Positions 17,941-28,172 are shown, counted from the stretch's first letter. The stretch: DNA of 64,000 nucleotides from JANJWP01 sp964482035 (GCA_964482035.1 CAYZVC010000001.1:124001-188000), one strand, 5' to 3'. Notes: generated by a model not told the origin, from the sequence alone. Program-made: numbers and translations.

Positions 17941-20697
17941 TTATTTTCCGTGGCAGCTCTTGTACTTCTTTCCGCTGCCGCACGGGCAGGGGTCGTTGCG
18001 TCCGACCTTGGGGACCGGGGCGTCGTTCTTTGGTGCGGCGGCTTTGGCTTCTTCGTTTACGCGGATGACACGCACGCCTTCGTCGTCGCCCGGCTGGGCG
18101 CCGAGAGCGGCTTTGAAAACGGCTTCGTCGGAAAGGAGGTTCATAAGGCTTTCGGCGTTTCCGGCGGAAAGGCCTTCGAGCACTTCTTCGAGCTTGGCTT
18201 CGTCGATTTCGACCTGTTCGACCGGAGCGGCGACGTTCGTGGCGGTAAGGAGGCCCTTGGTGACCTTGCGTCCGATTTCCTCGACGAGGGTCACGAACTT
18301 GTCGTACGCCTTTTCCTTGTAGACGACGAGCGGCTGCTTCTGGGCGTAGCCTTCGAACGCGACTTCTTCGCGGAGGTGGGCCATTTCGTCGATGTGGCGC
18401 ATCCAGAGTTCGTCGATCGACTGGAGCATGAGGCGCTTTTCGTAGTCGGCGAATTCGGTCGGAAGTTCGACCATCTTCGCTTCGAGAGCCTTGAGGAAAG
18501 CGTTTTTCACGATGTCCGCGAGGACTGCCTGGTCTTCGGAAGTGAGGTCGTCTTCGGAGAGTACGGCGCGTCCGGCGTATTCGTTACATGCCGAAACGAG
18601 CGCCTTTCCGTCGACGTCGTCCGCGTCGTCCTTGGCGTTTTCCACGAGGCGTTCCGCGAGGTCGGCGAAGGATTTCACCACTTCGTCGTGCACGCTTTCC
18701 TGCGAGAGGATGCGGTTGCGGCGGCCATAAATGACGAGACGGTGGTGGTTGAGGACGTCGTCGTATTCGAGGATGTGCTTACGGACGTCGAAGTTGCGGC
18801 CTTCGACCTGTTTCTGAACGCTCGTGATGCGTTTGGTGAGCGTTCCGGATTCGGCGAGCGGTTCGTCGTCCGGGATGGACGCGAAGAGCGGGGAATTGAA
18901 GAGCGAGAAGATGCGGTCGCCTCCGAAGATGCGCATGATGTCGTCCTGCGGCGAAACCATGAACTGGGAGAGTCCCGGGTCGCCCTGGCGGCCGGAACGT
19001 CCGCGGAGCTGGTTGTCGATGCGGCGGGTTTCGTGCTTTTCCGTTCCGATGACGTAGAGGCCTCCGAGGTCGTAGGTCTGTTCGCCGATTTGGACCGTTC
19101 CCGTGAGGGCGGCGACTTCCGGCGCGATCTTGATGTCGGTACCGCGTCCGGCCATATTGGTGGCGATGGTCACTGCGCCCAATCGTCCCGCGAGCCCGAC
19201 GATTTCGGCTTCGCGTTCGTCCTGCTTGGCGTTGAGGACTTCGTGCGGAATTCCGGCGGCGACGAGAAGGGAAGAGAGGTATTCCGATTTGGCTACCGAG
19301 ACGGTTCCCACGAGGACCGGCTGACCCTTTTCATGGAGCGCTCCGATGAGTTTCACGACGTAGTCGTACTTGCCCTTTTCATTCTTGAAGAGGAGGTCCG
19401 GCTTGTCCTGGCGGAGAAGGGGGCGGTTGGTCGGTACGCAGACGACCTCGAGGCCGTAGATCTTGTAGAACTCTTCCTCTTCGGTCTTGGCGGTACCCGT
19501 CATTCCGGAGAGCTTCTTGTAGAGGCGGAAGTAGTTCTGGAAGGTAATCGACGCGAGGGTGCGGGATTCCTGTTGGATGGTGACGTTTTCCTTCGCTTCG
19601 ATGGCCTGGTGGAGGCCGTCGGAATAGCGGCGGCCGGAAAGGACTCGGCCGGTGTGTTCGTCAATGATCATCACGTCTTCGCCGCGGACGAGGTAGTCGA
19701 CGTCGCGCTTGTAGACGGCGTTGGCCTTGAGGGCGTTCTCTACGTGGTGGAGGTCGTTATAGTGGGCAGAGACGTAGATATTGTCGATGCCGAGCATCGT
19801 TTCGATTTCGCGGATTCCGCCTTCGTTGAGGGTGGCGGTCTTCTGCTTTTCGTCGATCTTGTAGTGGTCGTGCTCTTTCAGGCGTTTCGCGATGGCGGCG
19901 AACTTCACGTACTTACTGGTAGGTTCGGAGTCGGGCGCGCTGATGATGAGCGGGGTGCGGGCTTCGTCGACGAGGATGGAGTCGACTTCGTCGACGATGG
20001 CGTAGAAGAGCGGACTCATGGCGCGACGCTCCTTGGTTACGACCATGTTGTCGCGGAGGTAGTCGAAACCGAGTTCGTTGTTGGTGGCGTAGACGACGTT
20101 GCAACGGTACATTTCGCGTTTCACGTCCGGGGACTGGTGGTGCACGATAACGCCGGTGGTGAGACCGAGCGCACCGTATATGATTCCCATTTCCATGGCG
20201 TCGCGGCGGGCGAGGTAGTCGTTGACGGTGACGACGTGGACCGGGATGCCGACGAGGGCATTGAGATAGGCGGCGATGGTCGCGACGAGGGTTTTGCCTT
20301 CGCCGGTCTTCATTTCGGCGATGGAACGGTCGTTCAATGCCATGGCGCCGACGATCTGCACGTCGTACGGGACCATGTTCCAAGTGACCTTGCGGCCGTC
20401 TTCGAGTTCGAATTCGCGGCCGGCGATGACGCGGCAGGCGATGCGGTGCACGGCGAGCGCTTCGGTGCGGATTTCGGCGAGGATATCCTTGATCTTCGCG
20501 TAGTCCTCCGGGTTTTCGTGGTCGAGGCCTTCGAAGCGCGCCATGAAAGCGCGGGTCTTGGCCTGGACGGCGTCGAGGCCGGTGAGCTCGGAAGCGAGGC
20601 GTTCCTCGTGCTTCTTCACGTCTTCGAGGTCGCGGAAATACTGGGCGAGGCGTTTTTCGGTGGGGTCGCCGAAGAGGGCTTTGAGAATCGGATGCAT
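17941..20697 (-). CDS. secA: Preprotein translocase ATPase SecA
   Basis: A 918-residue motor that drives proteins through SecYEG. Walker A is MKTGEGKT (about 129-136), followed by VTVNDYLARRD and IVDEVDSILVDEARTPL. The second nucleotide-binding half has TNMAGRGTDIK and RRIDNQLRGRSGRQGDPG. The C-terminus is a SEC-C zinc motif (CPCGSGKKYKSCHGK). ATG 20697 fits the usual SecA start; an in-frame extension to 20775 is unlikely. No UGA in 918 codons; TAA stop; no Shine-Dalgarno. Confidence 0.97.
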   Translation of the reverse strand: MHPILKALFGDPTEKRLAQYFRDLEDVKKHEERLASELTGLDAVQAKTRAFMARFEGLDHENPEDYAKIKDILAEIRTEALAVHRIACRVIAGREFELEDGRKVTWNMVPYDVQIVGAMALNDRSIAEMKTGEGKTLVATIAAYLNALVGIPVHVVTVNDYLARRDAMEMGIIYGALGLTTGVIVHHQSPDVKREMYRCNVVYATNNELGFDYLRDNMVVTKERRAMSPLFYAIVDEVDSILVDEARTPLIISAPDSEPTSKYVKFAAIAKRLKEHDHYKIDEKQKTATLNEGGIREIETMLGIDNIYVSAHYNDLHHVENALKANAVYKRDVDYLVRGEDVMIIDEHTGRVLSGRRYSDGLHQAIEAKENVTIQQESRTLASITFQNYFRLYKKLSGMTGTAKTEEEEFYKIYGLEVVCVPTNRPLLRQDKPDLLFKNEKGKYDYVVKLIGALHEKGQPVLVGTVSVAKSEYLSSLLVAAGIPHEVLNAKQDEREAEIVGLAGRLGAVTIATNMAGRGTDIKIAPEVAALTGTVQIGEQTYDLGGLYVIGTEKHETRRIDNQLRGRSGRQGDPGLSQFMVSPQDDIMRIFGGDRIFSLFNSPLFASIPDDEPLAESGTLTKRITSVQKQVEGRNFDVRKHILEYDDVLNHHRLVIYGRRNRILSQESVHDEVVKSFADLAERLVENAKDDADDVDGKALVSACNEYAGRAVLSEDDLTSEDQAVLADIVKNAFLKALEAKMVELPTEFADYEKRLMLQSIDELWMRHIDEMAHLREEVAFEGYAQKQPLVVYKEKAYDKFVTLVEEIGRKVTKGLLTATNVAAPVEQVEIDEAKLEEVLEGLSAGNAESLMNLLSDEAVFKAALGAQPGDDEGVRVIRVNEEAKAAAPKNDAPVPKVGRNDPCPCGSGKKYKSCHGK

Positions 20698-20908
20698 CTG
20701 TTTTGGGTTAGCGCCCGTTATCGGGGCGGCATGGACGCGCCGCGTCATGCGGTGCAAGGAAAAAAACTCCGGCATTCACCGGAAACGCGCGAATTATACG
20801 GATTTTTCGTAAAAAACAACGTTTTTAGACTCCGGGAACGGTGTTTTCGGGGTATTGATTTTCAGGGAATTTCCGTACTCTCATCCGAGTACCGGTACCG
20901 CTTCCGCC

Positions 20909-21349
20909 ATGTCTCCCGAAAGGCCTGAAGAATCCTACGAACCCGTTCTCCGTCTCGATTACGACATCAAGGCACCGGGATTTTTTTCGTATGTCCGCTG
21001 AGCCGTCAGGGGAAAGACCGCCAATTTCGAAAGCCTCGTCGCCTCCAAGGTTTTCGACGAAGCGTCCAGGATCGCGTTCGTGAAAGACGCCCGATCGGTT
21101 TCCGAATCGTTCGAAAGATCGGTTTCTTCGGCCGAAGGCATCGCTGATAAGAAAAAACAGTCCGACGTCCTTTCTTCCGCCGTTTCCGATTTCAACAAGT
21201 CGATGAAGGTCCTCGAAGTCCGCCTGAACAGGGAAGTCCGTTCGCAGGCTTCGGGAAAACCGTCCGTTCCGATAGTGCCGTTCAAAGACGACGACCTGAA
21301 TCTCCGTTCCGCAGACGCTTCCCGTTTCCTTGACGAAAGCGGCATATAA
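20909..21349 (+). CDS. Hypothetical soluble helical protein
   Basis: A 146-residue charged protein with one UGA (codon 31, Gly) and a TAA stop. The middle is Ser/Glu/Lys-rich and likely helical. No signal peptide, membrane segment or known motif is visible. It is divergent from secA with about 210 nt between them, and no good promoter was found there. Confidence 0.6.
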
Positions 21350-21373
21350 AAACCCCTCCGCGAGGGAGGGGTT
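21346..21373 (-). terminator. Terminator of the 148-residue secreted protein gene
   Basis: AACCCCTCC and GGGAGGGGTT pair around GCGA. The T-run is on the minus-strand side (TTTTTAT). Confidence 0.75.
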
Positions 21374-21392
21374 GGCACTAGGTCTTCCGGCT

Positions 21393-21839
21393 TTAGCGGT
21401 TTTGTATGAACTCTTTCAGAAGAATCGCTTTGAATTCGTCCCGGCAGGAAGCCAAATACTGGGTTTTCATCGCTTCTACGTACATCGAACGGCCAACATT
21501 GCCCGTCTTCGCCTTCGCAGACGCCATGATTTGCGGTGTGATTGCGTTTATCCAGGAGTCTTCATCGAGAACGGTGGTATGGAATTTCGTTCCCGACCGT
21601 TCGTCGATTTTCCATCTTTCGTGGAGGGATTGTTTTATTTGCGCTTCCGTTTTTCCGTCCAAAGCCAGGTTGAGTGCCTTGCCGACATTTACCTCGGTTT
21701 CTTCGCAAAGGCGTTTCGACGCGTCCTGTGCGGTTTTCAAATCGCTTTTCGTCGGAGTCTTGGGCGCGTCCGCCCAGGCGGTGGAAACCGACAGGACGAC
21801 GAGGGCGATAACGGAGAAAACGGCGGATTTGAGTTTCAT
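21393..21839 (-). CDS. Small secreted protein, unknown function
   Basis: A 148-residue protein with a clear signal peptide (MKLKSAVFSVIALVVLSVS, cleavage near AWADA). The mature part is helical and polar with two cysteines (LCEE and ASCRD) that could form a disulfide. AAAGGAAG precedes the ATG. The gene has its own promoter (TTGAAA/TATATT) and terminator. No UGA; TAA stop. No family is recognised. Confidence 0.7.
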   Translation of the reverse strand: MKLKSAVFSVIALVVLSVSTAWADAPKTPTKSDLKTAQDASKRLCEETEVNVGKALNLALDGKTEAQIKQSLHERWKIDERSGTKFHTTVLDEDSWINAITPQIMASAKAKTGNVGRSMYVEAMKTQYLASCRDEFKAILLKEFIQNR

Positions 21840-21890
21840 GACTGACTTCCTTTCGTATTTGTTTATTGAATAATTCATAACTTCTCGTGA

Positions 21891-21918
21891 AATATATTTT
21901 TAATCCTCGGGTTTTCAA
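21891..21918 (-). promoter_or_regulatory. Promoter of the small secreted protein gene
   Basis: TTGAAA (21918-21913), 16-nt spacer, TATATT (21896-21891) on the minus strand; back-to-back with the promoter at 21942. Confidence 0.65.
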
Positions 21919-21941
21919 GTTTTAAAACAGGAAGCGTAAAC

Positions 21942-21969
21942 TTGCTTTTTCTTCCCCGCGGCCTATATT
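21942..21969 (+). promoter_or_regulatory. Promoter of the 177-residue protein gene
   Basis: TTGCTT (21942-21947), 16-nt spacer, TATATT (21964-21969). Transcription would start near 21976, ahead of a strong Shine-Dalgarno. Confidence 0.6.
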
Positions 21970-22010
21970 CGCCGACGCGATTCAATTTCAAACGAAAGGG
22001 AGGTTGGAAG

Positions 22011-22544
22011 ATGTCTCGACTCAAACAACGCAAGCTTGCGGATTTTCCACCGGGGAAACGGGTCTTCTGGTTCGACGGGTACAAGAAAAACCCCGAACTG
22101 GTGCCGATGTTCGCCTGGACGACGTTCGGCGGCCCAGGCATGTTCAAGGGGTGCGACCTCGTGGCGGCTACTGTCCAAAACCTCAAGGGTTCGCCTCCTG
22201 ACGCCACTCCGTCCGAAGGCAGTCCGTGGGAATGGAAAGTCATGAAATACCGTGAGGAAATCGAAGACCCGGTCTGGCACCACCGTCAGATTTGGTTGGG
22301 CGACAAAGCCTCCGCGAACGCCCGGGTGTTCGTGCTCGATTCCCCGTGGTTCCTGACCGTCTCCGATATCCGTTACCTGCTTTCCGTCCGAAAAGACGAG
22401 GCGGCGCTCCGGAGTTGGCACGAATGCGTCGCGAGGATCGACGTTCCGATCGAAGGGTCGGAAGAACCTCGCGCCGACGTCTGGGTCAAGTTCTGGCAGG
22501 AAATGGATCCCGTCGACTTCCTGTTCGCCTTGCTTTCCGACTGA
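22011..22544 (+). CDS. Trp-rich hypothetical protein ending at UGA
   Basis: A 177-residue soluble protein with many Trp and Pro residues; no family is recognised. AAAGGGAGG precedes ATG 22011. The frame reaches UGA at 22542-22544 and then a hairpin terminator at 22566. The next in-frame TAA (22662) lies beyond that terminator, so with UGA read as Gly the transcript would have no stop. It has no internal UGA. The end is therefore uncertain, as for the genes at 13478 and 30762. Confidence 0.6.
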   Translation: MSRLKQRKLADFPPGKRVFWFDGYKKNPELVPMFAWTTFGGPGMFKGCDLVAATVQNLKGSPPDATPSEGSPWEWKVMKYREEIEDPVWHHRQIWLGDKASANARVFVLDSPWFLTVSDIRYLLSVRKDEAALRSWHECVARIDVPIEGSEEPRADVWVKFWQEMDPVDFLFALLSD

Positions 22545-22565
22545 CTCCGCAGTCGGAGAAACCCG

Positions 22566-22595
22566 AAACCCCGCCGAACGGCGGGGTTTTCTTTG
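22566..22595 (+). terminator. Intrinsic terminator after the 177-residue protein gene
   Basis: AAACCCCGCC and GGCGGGGTTT pair around GAAC, then TCTTTG. Confidence 0.8.
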
Positions 22596-22706
22596 TTTAT
22601 CGAAACGCAGGCGATTGTCATATTTCAATCAACATCGTTCCGCCATTTGCGGGCTTTCGCATAATGGGATACGATTCGTGAGGTTAATGATGTCATAGCG
22701 GCCCAT

Positions 22707-24236
22707 ATGGTCGACGTTTTTGAAGGAGAAGATATCCCGGTCTCCGATTTCCGAAATTTTTTAGTTCGGGAAATTCTCGAAGGGGAAATCGTGAAGAACG
22801 CACTTCGTGAAATTTGAAAGGTTCGCATCGCGCTCGATTTAACGATTGCCGAATTCATTTCATCGGCACTTGGGATGGGCGAATGGTATTTTGACGAACG
22901 AACCGGCACTTACGTCGTGCCGGGAGGTGGACTGAGCCTTGCCGTGCTAGAAGATGGCAGGGCCCACGCCCACGTGCTCCGGATAGAATTGCTATCGCGA
23001 GACATTGTCCCGCATCCCATATCTTGGGGGGAATTGGACATGCTTTACCGGGATGATCCCCTTAGTGCGATTGCCAGAATTGCGCTTATGGCAAAAGAGG
23101 GCACGGTCCCTACGGAGTCGTCGAACGTCGAAGTCCAACGGTCCATTTCTAACAGATCCGATGCGGTTTGACGATTGGTTTCCGGCGAGCGCATCTCGCT
23201 TTCCGAAAATCCGCGCGATTTTTCTCCGGAAGCCTGGGGCTTTTATTCGAATCCGATGGTTCCTAAGCCGATTGCCGTCGCCAAGGCCGGCGAACAGACC
23301 TTTTGCGTAACCGGAATTTTCGACGGCTTTCGAAAGAAAGTACTCGCTTACGTCCGGTTCCAGGATAAATTCCACATCCGGTTTTTTTATTTCTCCCAAA
23401 GCGGGGGGAACTGGCATTCCGGATTATGAATGGGTCCCTACATATCGAAGGGCGAATTCTACGATCGATGAGGAGGAAAGATGAGTTATGAGCGCGGAAC
23501 TTTGGTTGTTCCCGAATTACAAGAACAGCTTGGCCGCCTTCCCTTGGAGGGGGATTTTCCGGAGTTGGCGAGAAACGGGGGTCAAGAAGATTCTTTCACG
23601 ACGGAATGGCAGAAAAATTGTACGCCCATCAATCTCGTCCCCGTTCAGAACAACTGTTCTGACGATCTCGAGGCCGACGGGGTCCGCATCCGCAACCTTC
23701 TCCGGGACGATCGCGCTTTCGGCGAGATATTCGGCCATGGCGTTTATGGAAGCGATCGCGGAAATTCTTCGTTTTCCGAAATGGCAGAATATTTCTCGTC
23801 CGTCGAACTTCCTCTCGGTTTCTTGGAAAATCTCAGGTACGAAAAAAAGGGGGGCGCCGGATTCCATGGTGAACTCGGCCGTAGCGTCGAAACCCACGTC
23901 TGTACTTCCATGATTGCCGGGAACGAAGTTCTGGTCGTCTTTGCCAGAACGGACGACCGTCCGGACCAATGGTGGGTGGAGGACATCCGATTCGTAGAGA
24001 ATTCCGTAAGTTCTTGGGGATTTCTCCGTTACCAGATAAACGCCGGTTCGCTCGCTTCGAAACCTGCGGAATACCACCACCAGTGCCCGTGGTTCGCCGA
24101 TTCGGTTTCGAATCCTGAAGGTATCGGAAAAGAAACGAAAAAGGGTAGCGGATACCTCGACATCCGTCCTTTCATCCAATCGAACCCGCTCATTCGGAAA
24201 TTCGCGGATTCGGTGTTTCCGCCGGAGCGCGAATAG
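22707..24236 (+). CDS. 509-residue hypothetical protein
   Basis: One open frame with four UGA codons (22815, 23169, 23427, 23475) read as Gly and a TAG stop. The first part is acidic and helical; the middle has a SQSGGNW and YISKGEFYDRGGGKMSYERGT stretch; the last 150 residues are mixed alpha/beta with WWVEDIRF. No signal peptide or membrane segment. The start is uncertain: ATG 22707 has no Shine-Dalgarno, and the frame is open back to 22665. GAGGAGG-ATG at 23470-23483 looks like an internal start signal but encodes part of a smooth protein sequence. I know no function. Confidence 0.6.
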
Positions 24237-24244
24237 CGAAGATG

Positions 24245-24280
24245 AAAAATCCCCCGTCGAATTCGACGGGGGATTTCTTT
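24245..24280. terminator. Bidirectional terminator between convergent genes
   Basis: AAAAATCCCCCGTCGA and TCGACGGGGGATTTCTTT form a perfect stem. The minus-strand stop codon (24281-24279) overlaps its edge. Confidence 0.85.
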
Positions 24281-26522
24281 ATACCTCGAAACCGATATGC
24301 CGTGTCTGCGGGCCGTCGAGTCTGGCTTCTCGATAGTTTTCCAGTTCTTTCAATATGCCTTCCGTGCTGATTTTCTTAAGTTCGGCACTTTCCAGTGCGC
24401 CGAGGGCGAGCGAACGTTTCGTTCTCCGTAATATTTCTTTCACGTCGCCAGGTGACAATCATTCCGATTTTTCTGAAAGGATGCCGTAATCGACGTCGCC
24501 GATAACGGTTTCGTCCGATCAGCGCTTCACGTACATTTCGAACAGTTCCGCTCTTGCCTCCTGATCCGGAAGTCAGACGAGAATTTTCGCATCGAAACGT
24601 CAGGCCCTGAGGATTGCCGGATCCAGGGCTTCGATTCTGTTCGTCGCGCCGATGAAAAGTACTTTCCTCTTTCGATCGAAACCGTCCATTTCCATCAGAA
24701 GGGTATTCAGCACCTTTACGTCCTCCGACTGTCCGTATTCGGAGACGTCCGGTCTTTTCCCGGCAATCGCGTCGATTTCATCGAAAAACACTACGCACGG
24801 ATCTTGCAGTCACTCGAATACCGCTTTCAATTTCCCATGGGATTCGTTGTGCCATTTCGAAGTGACGTCCGATAGGCTTACCAGGTAAAACGGAATTCAA
24901 AGTTCGCTCGCTATTACTTTTCCGGCGTGGGTCTTTCATGTTCCCGGTGGGCCGTACAAGAGCAATCACCTGGGCGTTTCAGCGCCGTATTTTTCGAATA
25001 TTTCAGGATTCCGTATCTGCGTAACGAGGTTCCGTATTTCGTTTTTCAGTTCCTTCGATCATGCGATGTCGGCGAGCTGGAGTCCCGTTTTTTCAGGTAT
25101 GACGCTGCGGTTGACGACCTTCTCCTCCTTGATTGCCCTTATTGTATGCATGAGTCAAAGCGCGGTAGTCTTGCCATTGACGATGGTTCTGACCTTTTCC
25201 GAAAACAGGCTTCCGATCGCGTAATCGTTCAACACCCGGCGTACGACCTCTTGAATTTCGGCTCAGGTGAACCTTTCGGTTGCCTTCGCCAGCGCATCCA
25301 CGTCGACTTCGTCATCCAAAAACGAATGTTTTGAATTTTTCGCCGCCTTGTCCAAATAGATTTTCCAAATTTCCTTTCTGGCTTCAAAATCTGGATAATC
25401 CACGAAGATTTTGTAATCGAAACGTCCGGCACGCAGGATTGCCGGATCGAGGGCCTCGATTCGGTTGGTAGCCCCAACGAACAGCACGTCCCTGACTTCG
25501 TTGAAACCATCCATTTCCTGAAGGAATAGGTTGATGAGACGCTGCGTTTCTTCGTGCGGCGAGTTTTTTCCATCGTTCCCGGAACGGTTGGGAACGAGTC
25601 CGTCTATTTCGTCGACGAAAACGATGCACCCATTCGGAAGCCCTTCGAAGAATTTCTTCAGCTTTATCGTGGATTCGCCGTAAAACGTACTGAGTACGTC
25701 TGCCGGAGTGAGCATTCGAATCGGTTGTTCCAGTTCTCCGGCTATGATTTTGGCAGCCAATGTTTTTCCGGTTCACGGTGGTCCGTAAAGCAGGATGCCC
25801 TTGGGAGGGCGGATGTTCCATGATGAGAAATGCTCCCGATTCCTATAGAATGAAATCAGTTTGACGAGTTCGGTCTTCAGTTGCGCGTTGCCTCCCATGT
25901 CGGCAAGCCTGTATATGGATTCCGCTTCTTTTCATGAAACGCCCTTGTCTTCGTTCCTCGGTTTTGACGGTTCCCTCAACCAACTGGGCAAATCTCCTTT
26001 GCTAGGTGCGGATTTTTCCACCCACGAGTTCATCAAAGGGTCTGGAACTACGAGGGAAATTTTTTCATTAGGGGCTATTTTATCCCCATAGAATTCGCAT
26101 ACGAGCCGCAATGCTTGTTTGAAATATTCCGTCGTGATTTTTCCGTCATGCGCCAATGGAAAATCCACTACTCCAAGATTTTCCACCCAAAGGGATGTTG
26201 CATAGAGTTCGGTCGGTTTTTTCGTAGCGGAAGCGACGAAATCGCTCATGAATTCTTCCAACCTGCTTTGGAAGAATTGGGATTCGCCTTTCGAAACGGA
26301 TTCTTCGTTGATGATTCAGAAAACGAGTTTGCCTCTCGTACCGGTTTGCACCTTGGCATATCGCACGTGAATCCCGAGATCGTAGGAGATTCCGTTTCTC
26401 GATACGCGGACGGCGGCCATTTTCGCGGCCGTCCTTTCGACTGACCAAGACTTGATGGACGCTTTCTCGAAATCGTCCATCCATTTTTTCTCGTTCAGAA
26501 AAATCTCTACGCCTCTTGCCAT
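24279..26522 (-). CDS. CDC48/p97-like double AAA+ ATPase
   Basis: A 747-residue protein with an N-terminal domain (1-190) of no clear family and two AAA+ modules. D1 has LYGPPGTGKT, FVDEIDGL, GATNRIEALDPAILRAGRFD; D2 repeats all of these (LLYGPPGTGKT, FFDEIDAIAG, GATNRIEALDPAILRAGRFD). Such enzymes unfold or extract protein substrates as hexamers. Fourteen UGA codons are read as Gly. In D1 the UGA (25775-25773) is the Gly of GPP-G-TGKT; in D2 (24938-24936) it is the Gly of GPPGT-G-KT; in D2 ILRA-G-RFD it replaces a GGA codon used in D1. AAAGGGG touches the ATG. TAA stop. Confidence 0.9.
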
Positions 26523-26610
26523 CCCCTTTACGATTATTGATACTGTTCGTATGCTATCACTTATCCCGAACCGGTCAAAAATCGCAAATTTCCCGAAATC
26601 CGTTCGCTTA

Positions 26611-26641
26611 AAAAAACCGCCCCGGATTCGGAGCGGTTTTC
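26611..26641 (-). terminator. Terminator of tig
   Basis: AAACCGCTCC and GGGGCGGTTTTTTT pair (one G-T) around GAATCC on the minus strand. Confidence 0.8.
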
Positions 26642-26652
26642 TTGCGGTTCGA

Positions 26653-27978
26653 CTACTTGAGGAAGAGATCGACGACCTTGCGGTAGGCAAGGCGGTTCTT
26701 GATGTCTTCGTAGTAGGTGTCGCCCGGAACGAGCTTGGCCTTGAGGCGTTCCTTCACCTGTTCGGAAGAGTATGCCGAAATGATGGAGTTCACTTCGATC
26801 TTGATTTCCTCTTCGGAGGCCTCGACCTTCTTCATGTCGCGGATGGCCTTGAGGATGAGTTCGGCCGAAAGGCGGCGGCGGGCTTCCGGTTCGAGAACGT
26901 CCTTCTTGTAGGTCGCTTCGTCCTTGCCGACGTGGCCGAGGTAGTCTTTGGCGGTGAAACCCTGGGCTTCCATGTTACCCTTCTGTTCGCGCCAGATGGT
27001 TTCGATTTCACGTTCGACGAGTCCAGCCCCGAGTTCGAGCTCGGTGATTTCCTGAAGCTTTTCGAGGAGGGCGGCTTCGTCCTTCATACGGGCTTCGCGT
27101 TCGCGTTCCGCGAGTATTTCGTTCTTAAGGATGGCCTTGAGTCCCTTCACGTCGGTCTTCACTCCGCGGAGGCGTTCGATGAAGTCTTCGGTCCATTCCG
27201 GAGCGTGCGGCTTTTCGAGTTTGAAGACGGTGGTGACGAAGAAGACCTTGCGGCTCTTGAACGCGTCGGCGTGGTAGTCCTTCGGGAAGGTAATTTCGAA
27301 TTCGACGACTTCGCCCACCTTGCGGCCGACGAGCTGGTCTTCGAAGCCCGGGATGAACTGTCCGGATCCGATGACGAGCGGGAAGGCCTTGACCTTGGTC
27401 TCTACGATTTCGGTTCCGCCCTGCTTGTCGAAGCCCTGGGTGTCGAGGGTGACGCGGTCGCCCTTTTCGATGACGAGGCTCGAGGCGTCGAAGCCGTCGT
27501 CGCCGTGCGAGCCGGCGTCATGGAAGTGGGTGAAGCGCTTTTCGATTTCGGCGAACGCCTTTTCAGCGTCGGCGTCGGTCGCGTCGACCGAGGTCTTCGG
27601 AACGGAAATCTTGGTGAGCTTCTTTTCGTCGACCTTCGCTTCCGGAAGGATTTCGAGTTCGAGGACGATTTCGAGCGGTTCTACCGACTTGATGTTCTTA
27701 ACGGTGCCCGGAGCGACCGGAAGGGCGCCCGTCTTTTCGAGGATCTTGTGGTACTGCTTGTCGAGGTAGGAGTTGACCGCCTGTTCGGTGATGCGGACTT
27801 CTCCGTATTCGCGGACGACGACGTCCTTCGGAACGTTACCCTTGCGGAAACCCTTGAACGAGACGTTCTCGGCGATTTCGGCGATGGCTTCTTCGCGGGC
27901 TTTTTCAAACGCCTTCGCGCTGTCCTTCACGATGACTTCGACCGTGTAGGCGTTCGTTTTTTGGCTGGTGATCTGCAT
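26653..27978 (-). CDS. tig: Trigger factor, ribosome-associated chaperone/PPIase
   Basis: A 441-residue chaperone that binds nascent chains at the ribosome exit. The N-terminal domain carries FKGFRKGNVPKDVV, matching the GFRxGKxP ribosome-docking signature. The FKBP-type domain follows (GDRVTLDTQGF, SGQFIPGFEDQLVGRKVGE, FPKDY), and the C-terminal helical cradle ends in VDLFLK. ATG 27978 gives the usual trigger-factor N-terminus; the frame is open further upstream. No UGA; TAG stop; no Shine-Dalgarno. Confidence 0.94.
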   Translation of the reverse strand: MQITSQKTNAYTVEVIVKDSAKAFEKAREEAIAEIAENVSFKGFRKGNVPKDVVVREYGEVRITEQAVNSYLDKQYHKILEKTGALPVAPGTVKNIKSVEPLEIVLELEILPEAKVDEKKLTKISVPKTSVDATDADAEKAFAEIEKRFTHFHDAGSHGDDGFDASSLVIEKGDRVTLDTQGFDKQGGTEIVETKVKAFPLVIGSGQFIPGFEDQLVGRKVGEVVEFEITFPKDYHADAFKSRKVFFVTTVFKLEKPHAPEWTEDFIERLRGVKTDVKGLKAILKNEILAEREREARMKDEAALLEKLQEITELELGAGLVEREIETIWREQKGNMEAQGFTAKDYLGHVGKDEATYKKDVLEPEARRRLSAELILKAIRDMKKVEASEEEIKIEVNSIISAYSSEQVKERLKAKLVPGDTYYEDIKNRLAYRKVVDLFLK

Positions 27979-28011
27979 GGAAATCGGAAATGGGGAAAAT
28001 TGAGCCCGAAA

Positions 28012-28039
28012 ATTGTATGGAAAAGCGACCGACATACAA
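28012..28039 (-). promoter_or_regulatory. Promoter of tig
   Basis: TTGTAT (28039-28034), 16-nt spacer, TACAAT (28017-28012) on the minus strand; leader of about 27 nt. Confidence 0.55.
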
Positions 28040-28085
28040 ATTTTCTTCCCCTTTCCGCCGGTTTCCACAAAGGGGGGAAACCGAT

Positions 28086-28113
28086 TTGAAACGCCTGCCC
28101 CAAGCGGTATAAT
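28086..28113 (+). promoter_or_regulatory. Promoter of ftsA-ftsZ
   Basis: TTGAAA (28086-28091), 16-nt spacer, TATAAT (28108-28113). Predicted +1 near 28120, so the ftsA leader is about 96 nt. Confidence 0.7.
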
Positions 28114-28142
28114 TAGCGGCGAAGAAAAGGTAAACTCCTTCC

Positions 28143-28172
28143 CGGAACCGCTCACGTAAGCGAACGGTTCCG
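28143..28172 (+). other. Hairpin in the ftsA 5' leader
   Basis: CGGAACCGCT and AGCG-AA-CGGTTCCG can pair, followed by ATTAAAAAATTTATA. It could be an attenuator or a stabilising element; the T-run is poor. Confidence 0.45.

Noticed and set aside
17950..20928. A 992-codon open frame on the plus strand
   Set aside because: It is antisense to secA, has low-complexity Val/Gly/Glu content and no motif.
23465..24236. A separate gene starting at 23481 behind GAGGAGG
   Set aside because: The purine-rich sequence is in frame with the upstream part and encodes Arg-Gly-Gly-Gly-Lys through a UGA. The protein reads smoothly across it, so I keep one gene, but the start at 23481 is not excluded.
28143..28172. 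A tRNA or riboswitch in the ftsA leader
   Set aside because: Only one hairpin is present; there is no cloverleaf or known aptamer core.
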